From contig NZ_SMGP01000002.1 in NCBI RefSeq assembly GCF_004339745.1, forward strand, positions 1,302,001 through 1,366,000: 64,000 bases of DNA, in the 5' to 3' direction. Below, in pieces: positions 1 through 8,735 of the stretch. The position numbers and the translations under genes are program-made. This stretch comes from Paraburkholderia sp. BL9I2N2. Its GTDB lineage: Bacteria > Pseudomonadota > Gammaproteobacteria > Burkholderiales > Burkholderiaceae. The notes beneath the pieces are model-generated. The model saw only the letters and a program-made list of their open reading frames with translations, was not told the origin of the DNA and did not search any database. Each line of letters opens with the position of its first letter. Within the stretch, counting starts at the first letter, position 1.

Positions 1-805
1 GATCGACCAAACCTTCCGGCTCGTAAAAATGGTGCGGATCGGGCTGTTCGTACATCATGTGCGCGGCAACGGAAACAGGCGTCACGCCCCGCTCCGGGTT
101 CATCGGCTCCAGTTCGAAGTGATCGCGGCGCAGCGTGCCGAGCAGGCAGTCGTTCGCGGCGAGCGGCACGGCGCATTGCGCGCCGCATTCGAGCAGCTTC
201 GCCATATGAAACGCGAGGCCCATGTCGAAACCACGCCAGGCGGCAAGACTCGCGTAAATCGCGGTATCGCACGCTCGGCCGGCGATGACCACGTCGGCAC
301 CCGCCTCGAACGCGTTGACGAACGGATCGGTGCCCATCTGCGCGACGATGCGTGTGGCGTCGTCCACGGCCTGTTCGGTCAGTTCGGGCAGCACGCCCAT
401 CGATTTCACGCGGCCTTCGCGAATCGCCTGCTTGATGACGTTCTTGTCGATCTCCGCCGGAATCGTCGCCAGCTTGTAGCGCAAGCCGTCGCGTCGCGTG
501 ACTTCGTCGAGTACATCGAGAAACTCTTCCATATGCGGCTTGCCGCCCGCTGTGCCCGCTGTGCCGATCACGTAGGGCACGCCAGCGTCGCGCGCCGCTT
601 TCAGCGACAACCCCAGATCGCGGCGCAACTGCTCGCGCTTGATGAGCGACTTGCCGCTCCCGAGATAGTACGGTCCCGGATCGGACGAGCCGTTGTCGGC
701 GCCGATCACGTGCGGCTTGCGGGCGATGCCGTTACGCAGCGATGCTTCGGGAAAGCCATAGCCGAGATTGCCGGCCACGGCCATGATGCGCAGTTCGTCT
801 TCCAT
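1..805 (-). CDS. AtuA/DUF1446-family protein, N-terminal part
   Basis: Only the first 268 codons are in the window; the gene continues past the left edge. The ATG at 805 gives a protein beginning MEDELRIMAVAGN. A Gly-rich segment GTAGTAGGKPH (about residues 81-91) and AGRACDTAIY (175-184) are typical of the acyclic-terpene-utilisation AtuA/DUF1446 family. The biochemical role of that family is poorly defined; members often sit beside CoA-ester or dicarboxylate catabolic genes. Here it is the last visible gene of a minus-strand run holding an MBL hydrolase, an MFS carrier, a LysR regulator, a CitE-like lyase and a CoA-transferase. The family call is from memory of motifs. The substrate cannot be inferred. 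Confidence 0.7.
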   Translation of the reverse strand, partial: MEDELRIMAVAGNLGYGFPEASLRNGIARKPHVIGADNGSSDPGPYYLGSGKSLIKREQLRRDLGLSLKAARDAGVPYVIGTAGTAGGKPHMEEFLDVLDEVTRRDGLRYKLATIPAEIDKNVIKQAIREGRVKSMGVLPELTEQAVDDATRIVAQMGTDPFVNAFEAGADVVIAGRACDTAIYASLAAWRGFDMGLAFHMAKLLECGAQCAVPLAANDCLLGTLRRDHFELEPMNPERGVTPVSVAAHMMYEQPDPHHFYEPEGLVD

Positions 806-854
806 AGTCGTTCTCTTGATGAGCGTTCGCGTGTTCAGGCGGCTTTATCGGTCG

Positions 855-1670
855 TTACCGGGCGATCTCGTTCGGCGCCACGTCGAGTCGCGCGACAATC
901 CCTTCCAGTTCGCGCGTCGGCGCCGGATAGCGTTCAAGCACCTGCGGGTCGTGGCCAGGAATCACGTGCTGCTTCGAATCGGCGAGTCGATAGACGGTGT
1001 CGTACGCTTCGAGCATCGTGCAAACATCGCAAGCGTTCGAAAATGGCCGGCGATTTTCGATGTTGTCGTAGAAGTGCGAAGCATCGGACGCGACCACGAC
1101 CCAACCGCGAGCGGTCTTCACGCGCACGACCTGCAAACCCGGCGTATGACCGCCGACCGGTTGCAACTGGATACCCGGCGCGAGATCGACTGGACCGTCG
1201 TGCATCACCACGCGTTGCGCAAAATTCATCTTCACCATCGCGGCGACATCGTCGGGCTCGTAGTGGTGGGCAAAATGCCGGTATTTCATATGACGCCCGG
1301 TGGCGAAATGCATCTCCGTTTCCTGAAGATGGAAACGCGCCGCCGGCAGCAGCGTGAAATTGCCGACATGGTCGTAGTGCAAATGCGTGATGACCACGTC
1401 GCTGACCGCATCGGGATCGACGCCGACGAGTCTGAGCGAATCGATCGGACAGCGCAGCACGCCACGCCCGCGCTTCGCGGCAACCTCGGCGTTGAAGCCG
1501 GTGTCGATCAGCACGGCGCGCTCACTGTTTCTCGCGACCCACACGTAGTAGTCGAGCGGCATCGCGCTCTGGTGATCGTCGTCGCCGCCAATGAAGTTGT
1601 CGCAGCGCCAGCCGTCCCGCCGTGCGTACTTGATCGCGAATAGTTCGTACGTATCCGATGCGTTGCTCAT
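855..1670 (-). CDS. MBL-fold metallohydrolase, lactonase-like (copy 1)
   Basis: This 271-residue protein has the metal-binding motif HLHYDH at residues 96-101, a later GGHTPG, SDASH and PGHDP. This is the zinc-ligand set of metallo-beta-lactamase-fold hydrolases of the N-acyl-homoserine-lactonase type. There is no signal peptide, so it is probably cytoplasmic. It follows the MFS gene directly (TAA at 1671-1673, its own ATG at 1670), which argues for co-transcription. A clear paralogue lies at 23829-24629 next to a LacI gene. Both copies sit with sugar or carboxylic acid transporters, so hydrolysis of a catabolic lactone or ester is more likely than quorum quenching. That preference is inference; the fold call is firm. 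Confidence 0.85.
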   Translation of the reverse strand: MSNASDTYELFAIKYARRDGWRCDNFIGGDDDHQSAMPLDYYVWVARNSERAVLIDTGFNAEVAAKRGRGVLRCPIDSLRLVGVDPDAVSDVVITHLHYDHVGNFTLLPAARFHLQETEMHFATGRHMKYRHFAHHYEPDDVAAMVKMNFAQRVVMHDGPVDLAPGIQLQPVGGHTPGLQVVRVKTARGWVVVASDASHFYDNIENRRPFSNACDVCTMLEAYDTVYRLADSKQHVIPGHDPQVLERYPAPTRELEGIVARLDVAPNEIAR

Positions 1671-3056
1671 TTACATGCCTCCGATGTTGATGGGTTTTTC
1701 CACGCCGATGACGGTCTCCGGCGCGGTACTCGCCTGCACCTCCTCGAGCGTGCGCTTCCTTGTTTCGATGCCGAATATAGAGAGAATTACCACCAGCAGC
1801 GCGAACAGCGCGGCAATGAAGGTCACGACGCCGAGCAGTCCGGCCAGCGCATAGACGCTCGCCACCACGTACGGCACGCCAACGTTTACCGCACGTCCCG
1901 CCGCATTCGCGAGCCCCACGCCGCGCAGTCTCAGCCGTGTCGGGAAAAGCTCGGTGACGTAGCACGCAACACCCAGCGCGGACGTCACGTAGATGCATGT
2001 CGTCACACCGAAACCGACCAGCGCAATCGTCGCCGCGTGAGTGACATACGGGTACGCCATGCCGATCGCGGCGCCCAATGCCGAAAAGATCACGAGTCCC
2101 CACTTGCGGCCGATCCTGTCCGCGATCGCCATGCTGATCAACGAACCCGCGGGACCGCCCGCGAACATGGCCGACGTGATCAGCAGCGAGTGCGAAATAT
2201 CGAAGCCCTGCTTGACGAGGAAGGTCGGCACCCACGCGACGAACGCGTACATCGCCGTGAACGAAATGCAGACCACCGCGATGCCGACCAGCGTGCGCGA
2301 CATCTGTCGCGCCGCGAACAGATCGCGCAGCCGTCCCGGTTCTTCCTCCTGCGGCGCATTCGGAATCGGCGCATCGCGACGCACGCTTTGCGCCTCGATC
2401 CGCTCGACCACTTCGCGAGCCTCCTGATGCCGCCCGACCGCCGCGAGCCAACGCGGCGATTCCGGCATCGACTTGCGCAGATACCAGATCACGAGCGCGC
2501 CGATGCCCGGTATCGCGAACATCCAGCGCCAGCCGAAGTGCGGAATGATCAGGAACGCGCATGCGGACGAGACCAGCACCGACGAGTTCGTAATCAGATT
2601 CAGCAACGACGAGAAGCGGCCCCGCGCATGCGCCGGTGTGAATTCGTTCAGCGTGCTGTAGCCGACGACGATTTCCGCGCCCAGCCCGATACCCATGATG
2701 AAACGGAGCACGATCAGCCACGTCATCGAAGGCGCGAGCGCCGCGGCAATCGACGTCACGCCGAAGATGAGCAGATTGAACTGGTAGGAGAAGCGCCGCC
2801 CGAAGCGATCGCCGATCACGCCCGCGCCCCACGCGCCGAGTGTGAGTCCCGCAAAGCTCATCGAAATGAACAGCGCGTTCATATGCATGTCCGACAGGCC
2901 CTGTTGCACCAGCGCGCCGAGCACGCTGCCCGCGAGGAAATTGTCGAATGCATCGAAGAACATGCCGCCGCCGATCAGGCCCAGCAGACGCCAGTGAAAC
3001 GGTCCGGTCTCGAGCGCGTCGAGCCGTTGTGCCACGTTTGCTCCATAAGCCGGCAT
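1671..3056 (-). CDS. MFS transporter (carboxylate/aromatic-acid type), copy 1
   Basis: This is a 461-residue membrane protein with about twelve hydrophobic segments. It carries the MFS loop motif GDRFGRRF after TM2 and RFIMGIGLGAE in TM4. The motif KSMPESPRWL in the central loop is shared with sugar-porter and aromatic-acid:H+ symporter proteins. Its role is proton-driven uptake across the inner membrane. It lies directly before the MBL hydrolase and after a LysR gene. It is a paralogue of the MFS gene at 19882-21297: both have FHWRLLGLI or YHWRLLGLI near the N-terminus and the same central motif. The substrate is unknown. Confidence 0.85.
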   Translation of the reverse strand: MPAYGANVAQRLDALETGPFHWRLLGLIGGGMFFDAFDNFLAGSVLGALVQQGLSDMHMNALFISMSFAGLTLGAWGAGVIGDRFGRRFSYQFNLLIFGVTSIAAALAPSMTWLIVLRFIMGIGLGAEIVVGYSTLNEFTPAHARGRFSSLLNLITNSSVLVSSACAFLIIPHFGWRWMFAIPGIGALVIWYLRKSMPESPRWLAAVGRHQEAREVVERIEAQSVRRDAPIPNAPQEEEPGRLRDLFAARQMSRTLVGIAVVCISFTAMYAFVAWVPTFLVKQGFDISHSLLITSAMFAGGPAGSLISMAIADRIGRKWGLVIFSALGAAIGMAYPYVTHAATIALVGFGVTTCIYVTSALGVACYVTELFPTRLRLRGVGLANAAGRAVNVGVPYVVASVYALAGLLGVVTFIAALFALLVVILSIFGIETRKRTLEEVQASTAPETVIGVEKPINIGGM

Positions 3057-3124
3057 GGTCTGTCTCCTATGTTGTCGGTCGCTGCGAGCGCCTTTGAAAC
3101 TGCCTTTCCCGCACTCTCCCGCGT

Positions 3125-4057
3125 TCAGGCGAACGCCATCTGCGCGGCGTAGAACATTGCTTCGATCAACGGCTCCTCGCGCCGCCGCGCGAGGCTGATG
3201 AACGACAGCGGAATCTCGATCGGCACTTCGCGCGAGATCGCCGCTCCGTACTTCTGCGCTTCGTCGATTGCGACGGACTCGCGCGCGAGCGAGAGCCCGA
3301 CGCCCGCACGCACCAGTTCGATCATCGACGCTTCGAGATCGACCTCCGCCACCACCTGCGGCTTCGCGCCGACCGAGTCGAATGCGCTCGTGAGCAGCCG
3401 GTTATGCATCGACGACGACGGCGTCCAGATCCACGGCAGTTCGGCAAGTCCGGCCCAGCCGAGTCCGTTGATGCGCTCCTGCCAGCCTTTCGGCGCAATG
3501 ACGCAATAAGTGATCGGCATCAGCGCCACTGCGTGCAGCTCGACGCCGTCGCTTTCAGCCGGCGTGCCGAGGTAGAAGCCGACGTCGAGCGCGCCGTTGG
3601 CGAGCCGTTCGATCACGTGCCCCGTCATCGAATGACGTAGACGGGTGCGCACTTCCGGATAGCGATTCGCCATGTATTGCAGGATCGCGCCCAGACGAAT
3701 CGTCTGTGGATTGAGAATCGTGCCGATCGACACGGTGCCCGACAGGATGCTGACGAGGTTGTCCGCGGCCACTTCGAAGCTGCCGATCGATTCGAGAATC
3801 TGCTCGGCGTACGGCAGCAGCTTGAGGCCGTCAGGGGTGAGCGCCAGGCCGCGCGGCGAGCGCACCAGCAGACGCAGCTTCAACTGGTCCTGCAGGCTCT
3901 TCAGTTGCAGGCTGACGGCAGGCTGCGTCAGATTGAGCAGCTTCGCCGCCTTGGTCAGACTGCCTTCGTGCGCCACAGTGACGAACGCGCGGATATGCTG
4001 CAGATCGTTGATGCTCCGGCTCGACGGCTTACCGGGAAATAGCTTCGAGAGGTTCAT
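3125..4057 (-). CDS. LysR-family transcriptional regulator
   Basis: The 310-residue reading from the ATG at 4057 (MNLSKLFPGK) has the LysR winged helix at residues 19-80, with LTKAAKLLNLTQPAVSLQLK as the recognition region, followed by a periplasmic-binding-like effector domain. An in-frame ATG at 4126 would overlap the upstream CitE-like gene, so the later start was chosen. Unusually for a LysR gene it is co-directional with the genes it probably controls and lies between citE-like and MFS genes. It is likely to sense a pathway carboxylate. The effector is unknown. Confidence 0.85.
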   Translation of the reverse strand: MNLSKLFPGKPSSRSINDLQHIRAFVTVAHEGSLTKAAKLLNLTQPAVSLQLKSLQDQLKLRLLVRSPRGLALTPDGLKLLPYAEQILESIGSFEVAADNLVSILSGTVSIGTILNPQTIRLGAILQYMANRYPEVRTRLRHSMTGHVIERLANGALDVGFYLGTPAESDGVELHAVALMPITYCVIAPKGWQERINGLGWAGLAELPWIWTPSSSMHNRLLTSAFDSVGAKPQVVAEVDLEASMIELVRAGVGLSLARESVAIDEAQKYGAAISREVPIEIPLSFISLARRREEPLIEAMFYAAQMAFA

Positions 4058-4118
4058 CGGCAGGCCAACAATAGGCCGCAAATGCGGCACGGTCAGCGCG
4101 CCTGAGTTCAGTGCCTGC

Positions 4119-4943
4119 TCACGCATGGCCGGCCGCCTCCAGAATGCGGCGCGCTTGCGCGAGCACCGGCGCATCGACGAGCTTGCCGTCGACCGCCACC
4201 GCTGCGCCGCTCTGAGCGACTTCGCAGACCCGCGTCGCCCATTGCACCTCGCGCGGCGCCGGACCGAGCCCGGCGGTGACCGGCGCGATCTGCTTCGGAT
4301 GCACGCACAGCTTGGCCCCGAAACCGAAGGCGCGAGCGCGTTGCACTTCAGCGACGAGCGCGGTGGAATCGTCGAGATTCGTGCAGACGCCGTCCACGGC
4401 CGGCAGCAATCCTGCCAGGCGCGTAAACAGCAGGATCTGCGAGCGATAGTAATGCAATGGCTCACCAATTTCATTCGCGCCAAGGTCGAGCGCCAGATCG
4501 ACGGTGCCGAGCATGAGGCGGGCGACGTTGGGCGCACGCGCCAGTTCGGCGAGACGGTCGAAGCCCGCCGCGGTTTCCATCAGCAGATGCAGCGCCCAGC
4601 GCGGCTCCATCGATGCGATGCGGGCGATCTCGTCCGCGTGCTCCGCTTTCGGAATCACGATGCCGTCGAGGTCAAGCCCGGCACATGCGGCCAGATCGGC
4701 GTCGTACCACGGCGTACCGTGGCTATTGATGCGGACCAGCAACTGCACCTTCAACGCACGCGCGGTGTCCGCCAACGCCGGCAACGTGTTCGCGAGCGAG
4801 GTCCGCGCGTCGCCCTTGCGCGCGGGTGCGACCGCGTCCTCGAGATCGACGATCACGGCGCCGGCGCCCGCGCGCGCGGCTTTGTCAAAGCGCTCGGAAC
4901 GCGTCGCGGGTGCGAACAGATAGGTGCGAAGGAAGCGGGACAT
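4119..4943 (-). CDS. CitE/HpcH-family CoA-ester lyase
   Basis: This 274-residue protein begins MSRFLRTYLFAPATRSERFD. It carries VDLEDAV (residues 32-38), VRIN (70-73) with the conserved Arg, and METAAG (122-127) with the Mg-binding Glu, the layout of CitE-like TIM barrels. Members cleave or form bonds of beta-hydroxyacyl-CoAs such as malyl-CoA or citramalyl-CoA. The gene is 30 bp downstream of a family III CoA-transferase. The pair implies activation of a hydroxy- or unsaturated dicarboxylate to a CoA ester and then cleavage, for example to acetyl-CoA or pyruvate. The exact CoA ester cannot be named from sequence. Confidence 0.85.
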   Translation of the reverse strand: MSRFLRTYLFAPATRSERFDKAARAGAGAVIVDLEDAVAPARKGDARTSLANTLPALADTARALKVQLLVRINSHGTPWYDADLAACAGLDLDGIVIPKAEHADEIARIASMEPRWALHLLMETAAGFDRLAELARAPNVARLMLGTVDLALDLGANEIGEPLHYYRSQILLFTRLAGLLPAVDGVCTNLDDSTALVAEVQRARAFGFGAKLCVHPKQIAPVTAGLGPAPREVQWATRVCEVAQSGAAVAVDGKLVDAPVLAQARRILEAAGHA

Positions 4944-4973
4944 GAGAGCCGTCGGTAATGGTGAGTTCGATCG

Positions 4974-6176
4974 CTAGATCACGCCGGCCGCGCGCAACGC
5001 GGCAAGGTCCGAGCCGGTGCAACCAAGCAACTCGCCGAATACGTCCTCGTTATGGCTACCGAGCGCCGTTCCGAGCCATTCGATGTCGCCGGGCGTTTCC
5101 GATAAACGCGGAATCACATTCGGCACCGCCACGTCGCCTGCCCGCGACGGCATCGTCCGGATATTGCCGCGCGCCTGATATTGCGGATCGTCGAAAATGT
5201 CGGCGACGCTATATAGGAGGCTCGCCGGCACCGAGCCCTCGTCGCACAAACGCAGCACTTCGTCGTGGTCGCGCGCGCCGACCCATTCCTGCACAGTTGC
5301 ATTGACTTCATCGATCGCGGCGATGCGCGCCGACGCGCGGCCCCAGCGGTCGTCGTCCGCGAGTTCAGGTTGCTGAAGCACGTGCGCGAAGCGGCGGAAA
5401 ATCTTGTCGTTGGTGCATGCAATGGCGACCCAGCGCTCGTTGCGTGTGCGGTAATGCGCATGCGGCGCGACGTTCACTGCGTTCGCCCCCATCCGCTCGC
5501 GCACCTTGCCGAACATCTGGTACGCAGGGACCATCTCGTCGAGAACACGGAACATCGGCTCGTAGAGCGCAAGATCGACACATTGACCGCAACCGGTGCG
5601 CTCGCGTGCCTGCAACGCGATCAACGCGCCCACCGCCGCATACATGCCCGAGCCGTAGTCGGCGAGCGACGTCGAGCCGGGCGTGACTGGAATCCGGCCC
5701 GGCTCGCCGGCCAGATAGGCGAGCCCCGAAAACGCATGCGCGACCCGTGCGAACCCTGGTTTGCCGCGACTCGGCCCATCCTGTCCGTAGGCGGAGATCC
5801 GCACGAGAATCGTGCGCGGATTGCGCTTGTGCAGCGATTCGAAGTCGAGGCCCCACTTCTCGATCACGCCCGGCCGGAAATTCTCCACGACGATGTCGCA
5901 ACTCGCCGCCAGATCGCGAAGCATCTGCTGGCCGCGCTGGTCGGCAAGATTGAGCGTCACGCACTTCTTGTTGCGGCTCTCGGTGAGCCACATCAGCGTG
6001 TCGCCGCAATCCGTCCCGGTGCCGAACCGGCGCAGCGAATCGCCGGTTTCAGGCGGCTCAACCTTGATCACTTCCGCGCCGAACTCGGCAAGGATCGTCG
6101 CACAGAACGGCCCGGCCACGAAGGTTCCCAGATCGAGCACTCGCAAGCCTTCCAGCGCTTTCATGCGGATTCCCAT
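4974..6176 (-). CDS. Family III CoA-transferase (CaiB/BaiF)
   Basis: About 400 residues, close to the family norm. The N-terminus LRVLDLGTFVAGPF and the following LAEFGAEVIKVEPPETGDSLR are the CaiB/BaiF signature. The catalytic Asp is probably in LADYGSGMYAA. The enzyme moves CoA between acyl donors and acceptors. ATGs at 6176 (MGIRMKALEG) and 6164 (MKALEG) are both plausible; a longer reading to 6236 adds residues unlike the family. It is the first gene of the leftward run and is followed 30 bp later by the CitE-like lyase, fitting activate-then-cleave catabolism of an organic acid. Confidence 0.88.
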   Translation of the reverse strand: MGIRMKALEGLRVLDLGTFVAGPFCATILAEFGAEVIKVEPPETGDSLRRFGTGTDCGDTLMWLTESRNKKCVTLNLADQRGQQMLRDLAASCDIVVENFRPGVIEKWGLDFESLHKRNPRTILVRISAYGQDGPSRGKPGFARVAHAFSGLAYLAGEPGRIPVTPGSTSLADYGSGMYAAVGALIALQARERTGCGQCVDLALYEPMFRVLDEMVPAYQMFGKVRERMGANAVNVAPHAHYRTRNERWVAIACTNDKIFRRFAHVLQQPELADDDRWGRASARIAAIDEVNATVQEWVGARDHDEVLRLCDEGSVPASLLYSVADIFDDPQYQARGNIRTMPSRAGDVAVPNVIPRLSETPGDIEWLGTALGSHNEDVFGELLGCTGSDLAALRAAGVI

Positions 6177-6496
6177 TGCAGTTGTCGTGAGTGAATGCTC
6201 GGCGCGGCGACCGTCAGCGTCCATTGAAATGTGCAAAAGGGATGTATAAGCAGCGCTTAATAATGCGTCGCGTCATAACCGCGAGAACCGGGGAGTCGGC
6301 TCGTGGTAAAGGCGTTGGGAGGCTTTGGCCATGGCGGCTGCGCTGCAAAGCAACAACTCATTCCAGGGCATGCATCGGTTTGCGGTTCCGCCGGGCCGCT
6401 CATAAGATAAGCAGCACCTCCTGCGCGTTTCTGCTTGATTGCCGTCATGGCCAGAGATCTCGCGCGGAGCCGTTCACACATCATTTCGGATACCCA
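6177..6496. other. Divergent intergenic region
   Basis: These 320 bp separate the leftward CoA-transferase operon from the rightward CMD gene and should hold promoters for both. An imperfect inverted repeat TAAGC-agc-GCTTA lies at 6247-6259. No convincing -35/-10 pair, RNA gene or small gene was found. The repeat contains AGCGCT but does not fit the flanks of the LacI-type operators near 21-24 kb. Confidence 0.4.
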
Positions 6497-7270
6497 ATGA
6501 CTTCGTCGTCACTCAGGAAACAGATCGCATCGTTCGTCGCCGATGGCGGCACATGGCCCGCGTCGCTCGATCCGCTGATCGAAATCAGTCCCGCCTTCGT
6601 CGACGCGTATCTCGCGTTTGCGGGCTGCGCCTATCGCAATGGTCCGCTCGAGCCGAAAGTGAAGGCGCTGGTAAGTTTCGCTCTCGAAGCATCGGTCACG
6701 CATCTGAACGCCAGCGGCGTGCGGCGCTTTTGCCGCGAAGCGCTGCGCCTCGGCGCGACTCGCGACGAACTGCTGGAGACGCTGGAACTCATCAGCGTAA
6801 TCGGCGTTCATGCATGCGTGATCGGCATGCCGGTGCTGGAAGAAAAAGTCGCCGGCGATCCGCGCAATGCAATCGATGCGCGTCACGCCGATCCGCGGCG
6901 CCAGGCGATCAAGCGCGAGTTCACGGAGAAACGTGGCTACTGGAGCGCGATCTGGGACGGCACGCTCGCGCTCGATCCGGATTTCTTCGAAGCGTTCACG
7001 ACGTTCTCGTCGGTTCCCTGGGTACACGGCAAGCTTGCGCCAAAGGTGAAGGAGTTCATGTACATCGCCGTCGACGTGTCGGTGACGCACCAATACGTGC
7101 CCGGCACGCATGTGCACATCGAGAACGCGCTGAAGTATGGCGCTACGCCAGCCGAGATTCTCGAAGTCATGCAACTGGCGAGCACGATGGGCATGGCGAG
7201 CTTCGAACTGGCGCTACCCATCGTGCTGGACGAAATCGCGGCGCTGGAGAAGCAGGCGGCCGTTTCCTGA
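6497..7270 (+). CDS. Tandem-domain carboxymuconolactone-decarboxylase-like protein, copy 1
   Basis: From the ATG at 6497 (MTSSSLRKQI) this gives 257 residues with two CMD/AhpD-type helical domains. The first covers about 25-115 (KVKALVSFALEA, then GATRDELLETLEL) and the second about 150-250 (KVKEFMYIAVDV, then GATPAEILEVMQL). The CxxC pair of AhpD peroxidases is absent, so a redox role is unlikely. CMD proteins include gamma-carboxymuconolactone decarboxylase and many catabolic proteins of unknown reaction. A paralogue with the same two-domain layout is at 10458-11243. It precedes an MFS gene and is probably co-transcribed with it. Confidence 0.8.
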   Translation: MTSSSLRKQIASFVADGGTWPASLDPLIEISPAFVDAYLAFAGCAYRNGPLEPKVKALVSFALEASVTHLNASGVRRFCREALRLGATRDELLETLELISVIGVHACVIGMPVLEEKVAGDPRNAIDARHADPRRQAIKREFTEKRGYWSAIWDGTLALDPDFFEAFTTFSSVPWVHGKLAPKVKEFMYIAVDVSVTHQYVPGTHVHIENALKYGATPAEILEVMQLASTMGMASFELALPIVLDEIAALEKQAAVS

Positions 7271-7300
7271 CCGGCAGTTTCCTGACCGGCAGTTTCCTGA
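7262..7300 (+). repeat. 15-bp direct repeat spanning a stop codon
   Basis: The unit GTTTCCTGACCGGCA occurs twice in full (7262-7276, 7277-7291) and is followed by GTTTCCTGA (7292-7300). The first unit contains the TGA stop of the CMD gene, so each unit presents the same GTT-TCC-TGA end. It probably arose by replication slippage. Confidence 0.9.
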
Positions 7301-7358
7301 TATCACACAGCCGGATCGCCAACTACTACTACGACGTCACAGACGGAGGAGACACACG

Positions 7359-8645
7359 ATGGACACCGCACTCGACACGGCACGAATCGGCAAGTCACGC
7401 TGGCTGCGTGTGGGCCTGATCGTATTCATCAGTTACCTGGTTGCGTTCGCGGATCGCACCAACATCGGCGTGGCCGCGCCGCAGATGGCGCGCGACCTGC
7501 AACTCGGCACCACGATTACCGGCGCGCTGCTGGGGGCGTTTTTCTGGGGCTACCTCGTCACGCAGATTCCCGGCGGCTGGCTCTCGACGCGTATTGGGCC
7601 ACGCCGCGTGATCGCCGTATCGATGCTCATCACGGGCGTGATGGCGTGCCTGACCGGGATGGTGCACACGCTGCCCGCGTTGATCACTGTTCGCGTCATC
7701 ATGGGGCTCGCCGAAGGCGTGATATGGCCGTCGTTTTCGGTCATCTTCGTGCGCTGGTTCCCGGCGCGCGAACGGGCGCGCGGCATCGCATTCGCGCAAT
7801 ATGCGCTGCCGCTGTCGTCAGTGGTCATGGCACCGCTCGCGGGCTGGATGATCGACGTGTTTCACTGGAAGACGATGTTCATCCTGCAAGGTTTGCCGGC
7901 CATCGGGATGGCGGTGCTCGTGTGGCTATTCGTCTCGGACGACCCTGCCACAGACCGCTGGCTGTCCACGTCCGAGCGCGATTTCATCACGCAGCAGCGT
8001 CTTGCCGGCACCGGCGCCGACGACAGTTTTGGCAGTGTGCTGAAGCAGTCCACCGTCTGGTTGCTGGCAGTCGTCGCGCTCTCCTGGATCATGGTGATCT
8101 TCAGTTTCGGCCTGTGGATGCCCAGTCTCATCAAGCAGTACTTCGCCCACGGCTATGCCGCAGTTGGCTGGCTCACCGCGCTGCCGTCGCTATTCGGAGC
8201 GTTTTCGATGTTCATCAACTCGTGGTTATCCGACCGGCCGTCATCTCTCTCGCGAGGTTGGTTCGTCGCCGTACCGCTGGTGGTCGCGGGCGCGGCGCTG
8301 CTGGCGCAGCACTATATCGACGGCGGCCTGGTGTTCACGATGATCATGTTCTGCATCGCCGGCGCGGGGCTGTTCTCGCCGAGCGGCACATGGTGGGCCT
8401 GGGTGATCAGCAAAGTGCCGCGTAATCAGGCCGCGCCTTCGATCGCCCTGATCAACATGTTCGCGAGTTTCGGTGGCGTGGTCGGGCCGCTTGTCGTCGG
8501 CTTCTATGCACGCGGCGGCAATCTGTCCAGCAGCTTCTATATTCTCGGATATTTTCTGTTTGCGGCGGCGATCGTCGTTACGTATCTGATCCGGCGCACG
8601 CCTTTGCGCGACGTGACGTCCGCGGAGACGGTCCTGCTACATTGA
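7359..8645 (+). CDS. MFS transporter, ACS (anion:cation symporter)-like
   Basis: The ATG at 7359 follows a strong GGAGGA at 7345-7350 and gives 428 residues with about twelve membrane spans. TM1 is followed by AFADRTNIGVAAPQ, the typical anion:cation-symporter signature (FxDRxNxG), and GGWLSTRIGPRR is the loop 2-3 motif. Such carriers take up organic anions such as hexuronates, tartrate or phthalate. It lies 88 bp after the CMD gene and before a convergent GntR gene that may control it. Confidence 0.87.
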   Translation: MDTALDTARIGKSRWLRVGLIVFISYLVAFADRTNIGVAAPQMARDLQLGTTITGALLGAFFWGYLVTQIPGGWLSTRIGPRRVIAVSMLITGVMACLTGMVHTLPALITVRVIMGLAEGVIWPSFSVIFVRWFPARERARGIAFAQYALPLSSVVMAPLAGWMIDVFHWKTMFILQGLPAIGMAVLVWLFVSDDPATDRWLSTSERDFITQQRLAGTGADDSFGSVLKQSTVWLLAVVALSWIMVIFSFGLWMPSLIKQYFAHGYAAVGWLTALPSLFGAFSMFINSWLSDRPSSLSRGWFVAVPLVVAGAALLAQHYIDGGLVFTMIMFCIAGAGLFSPSGTWWAWVISKVPRNQAAPSIALINMFASFGGVVGPLVVGFYARGGNLSSSFYILGYFLFAAAIVVTYLIRRTPLRDVTSAETVLLH

Positions 8646-8735
8646 AGACTCCGGAGTCGAGATGGCTTGCGTGTTCGCCTCCCGTCGTCAATGTGAGATG
8701 GCGCCCTTGCCGGAGAAGGCATGGTCGCCCACCGA

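Noticed and set aside
855..1670. Quorum-quenching AHL lactonase
   Set aside because: The fold allows it, but both copies sit in catabolic operons with carriers, and no quorum-sensing gene is nearby. A catabolic lactone is more likely.
6247..6259. Possible fourth LacI operator containing AGCGCT
   Set aside because: The flanks TAAGC and TTA do not match the three good sites; AGCGCT alone is common in GC-rich DNA.
8647..8658. Palindrome GACTCCGGAGTC after the MFS gene as a terminator
   Set aside because: It has no loop and no T-run, so it cannot form a standard terminator.
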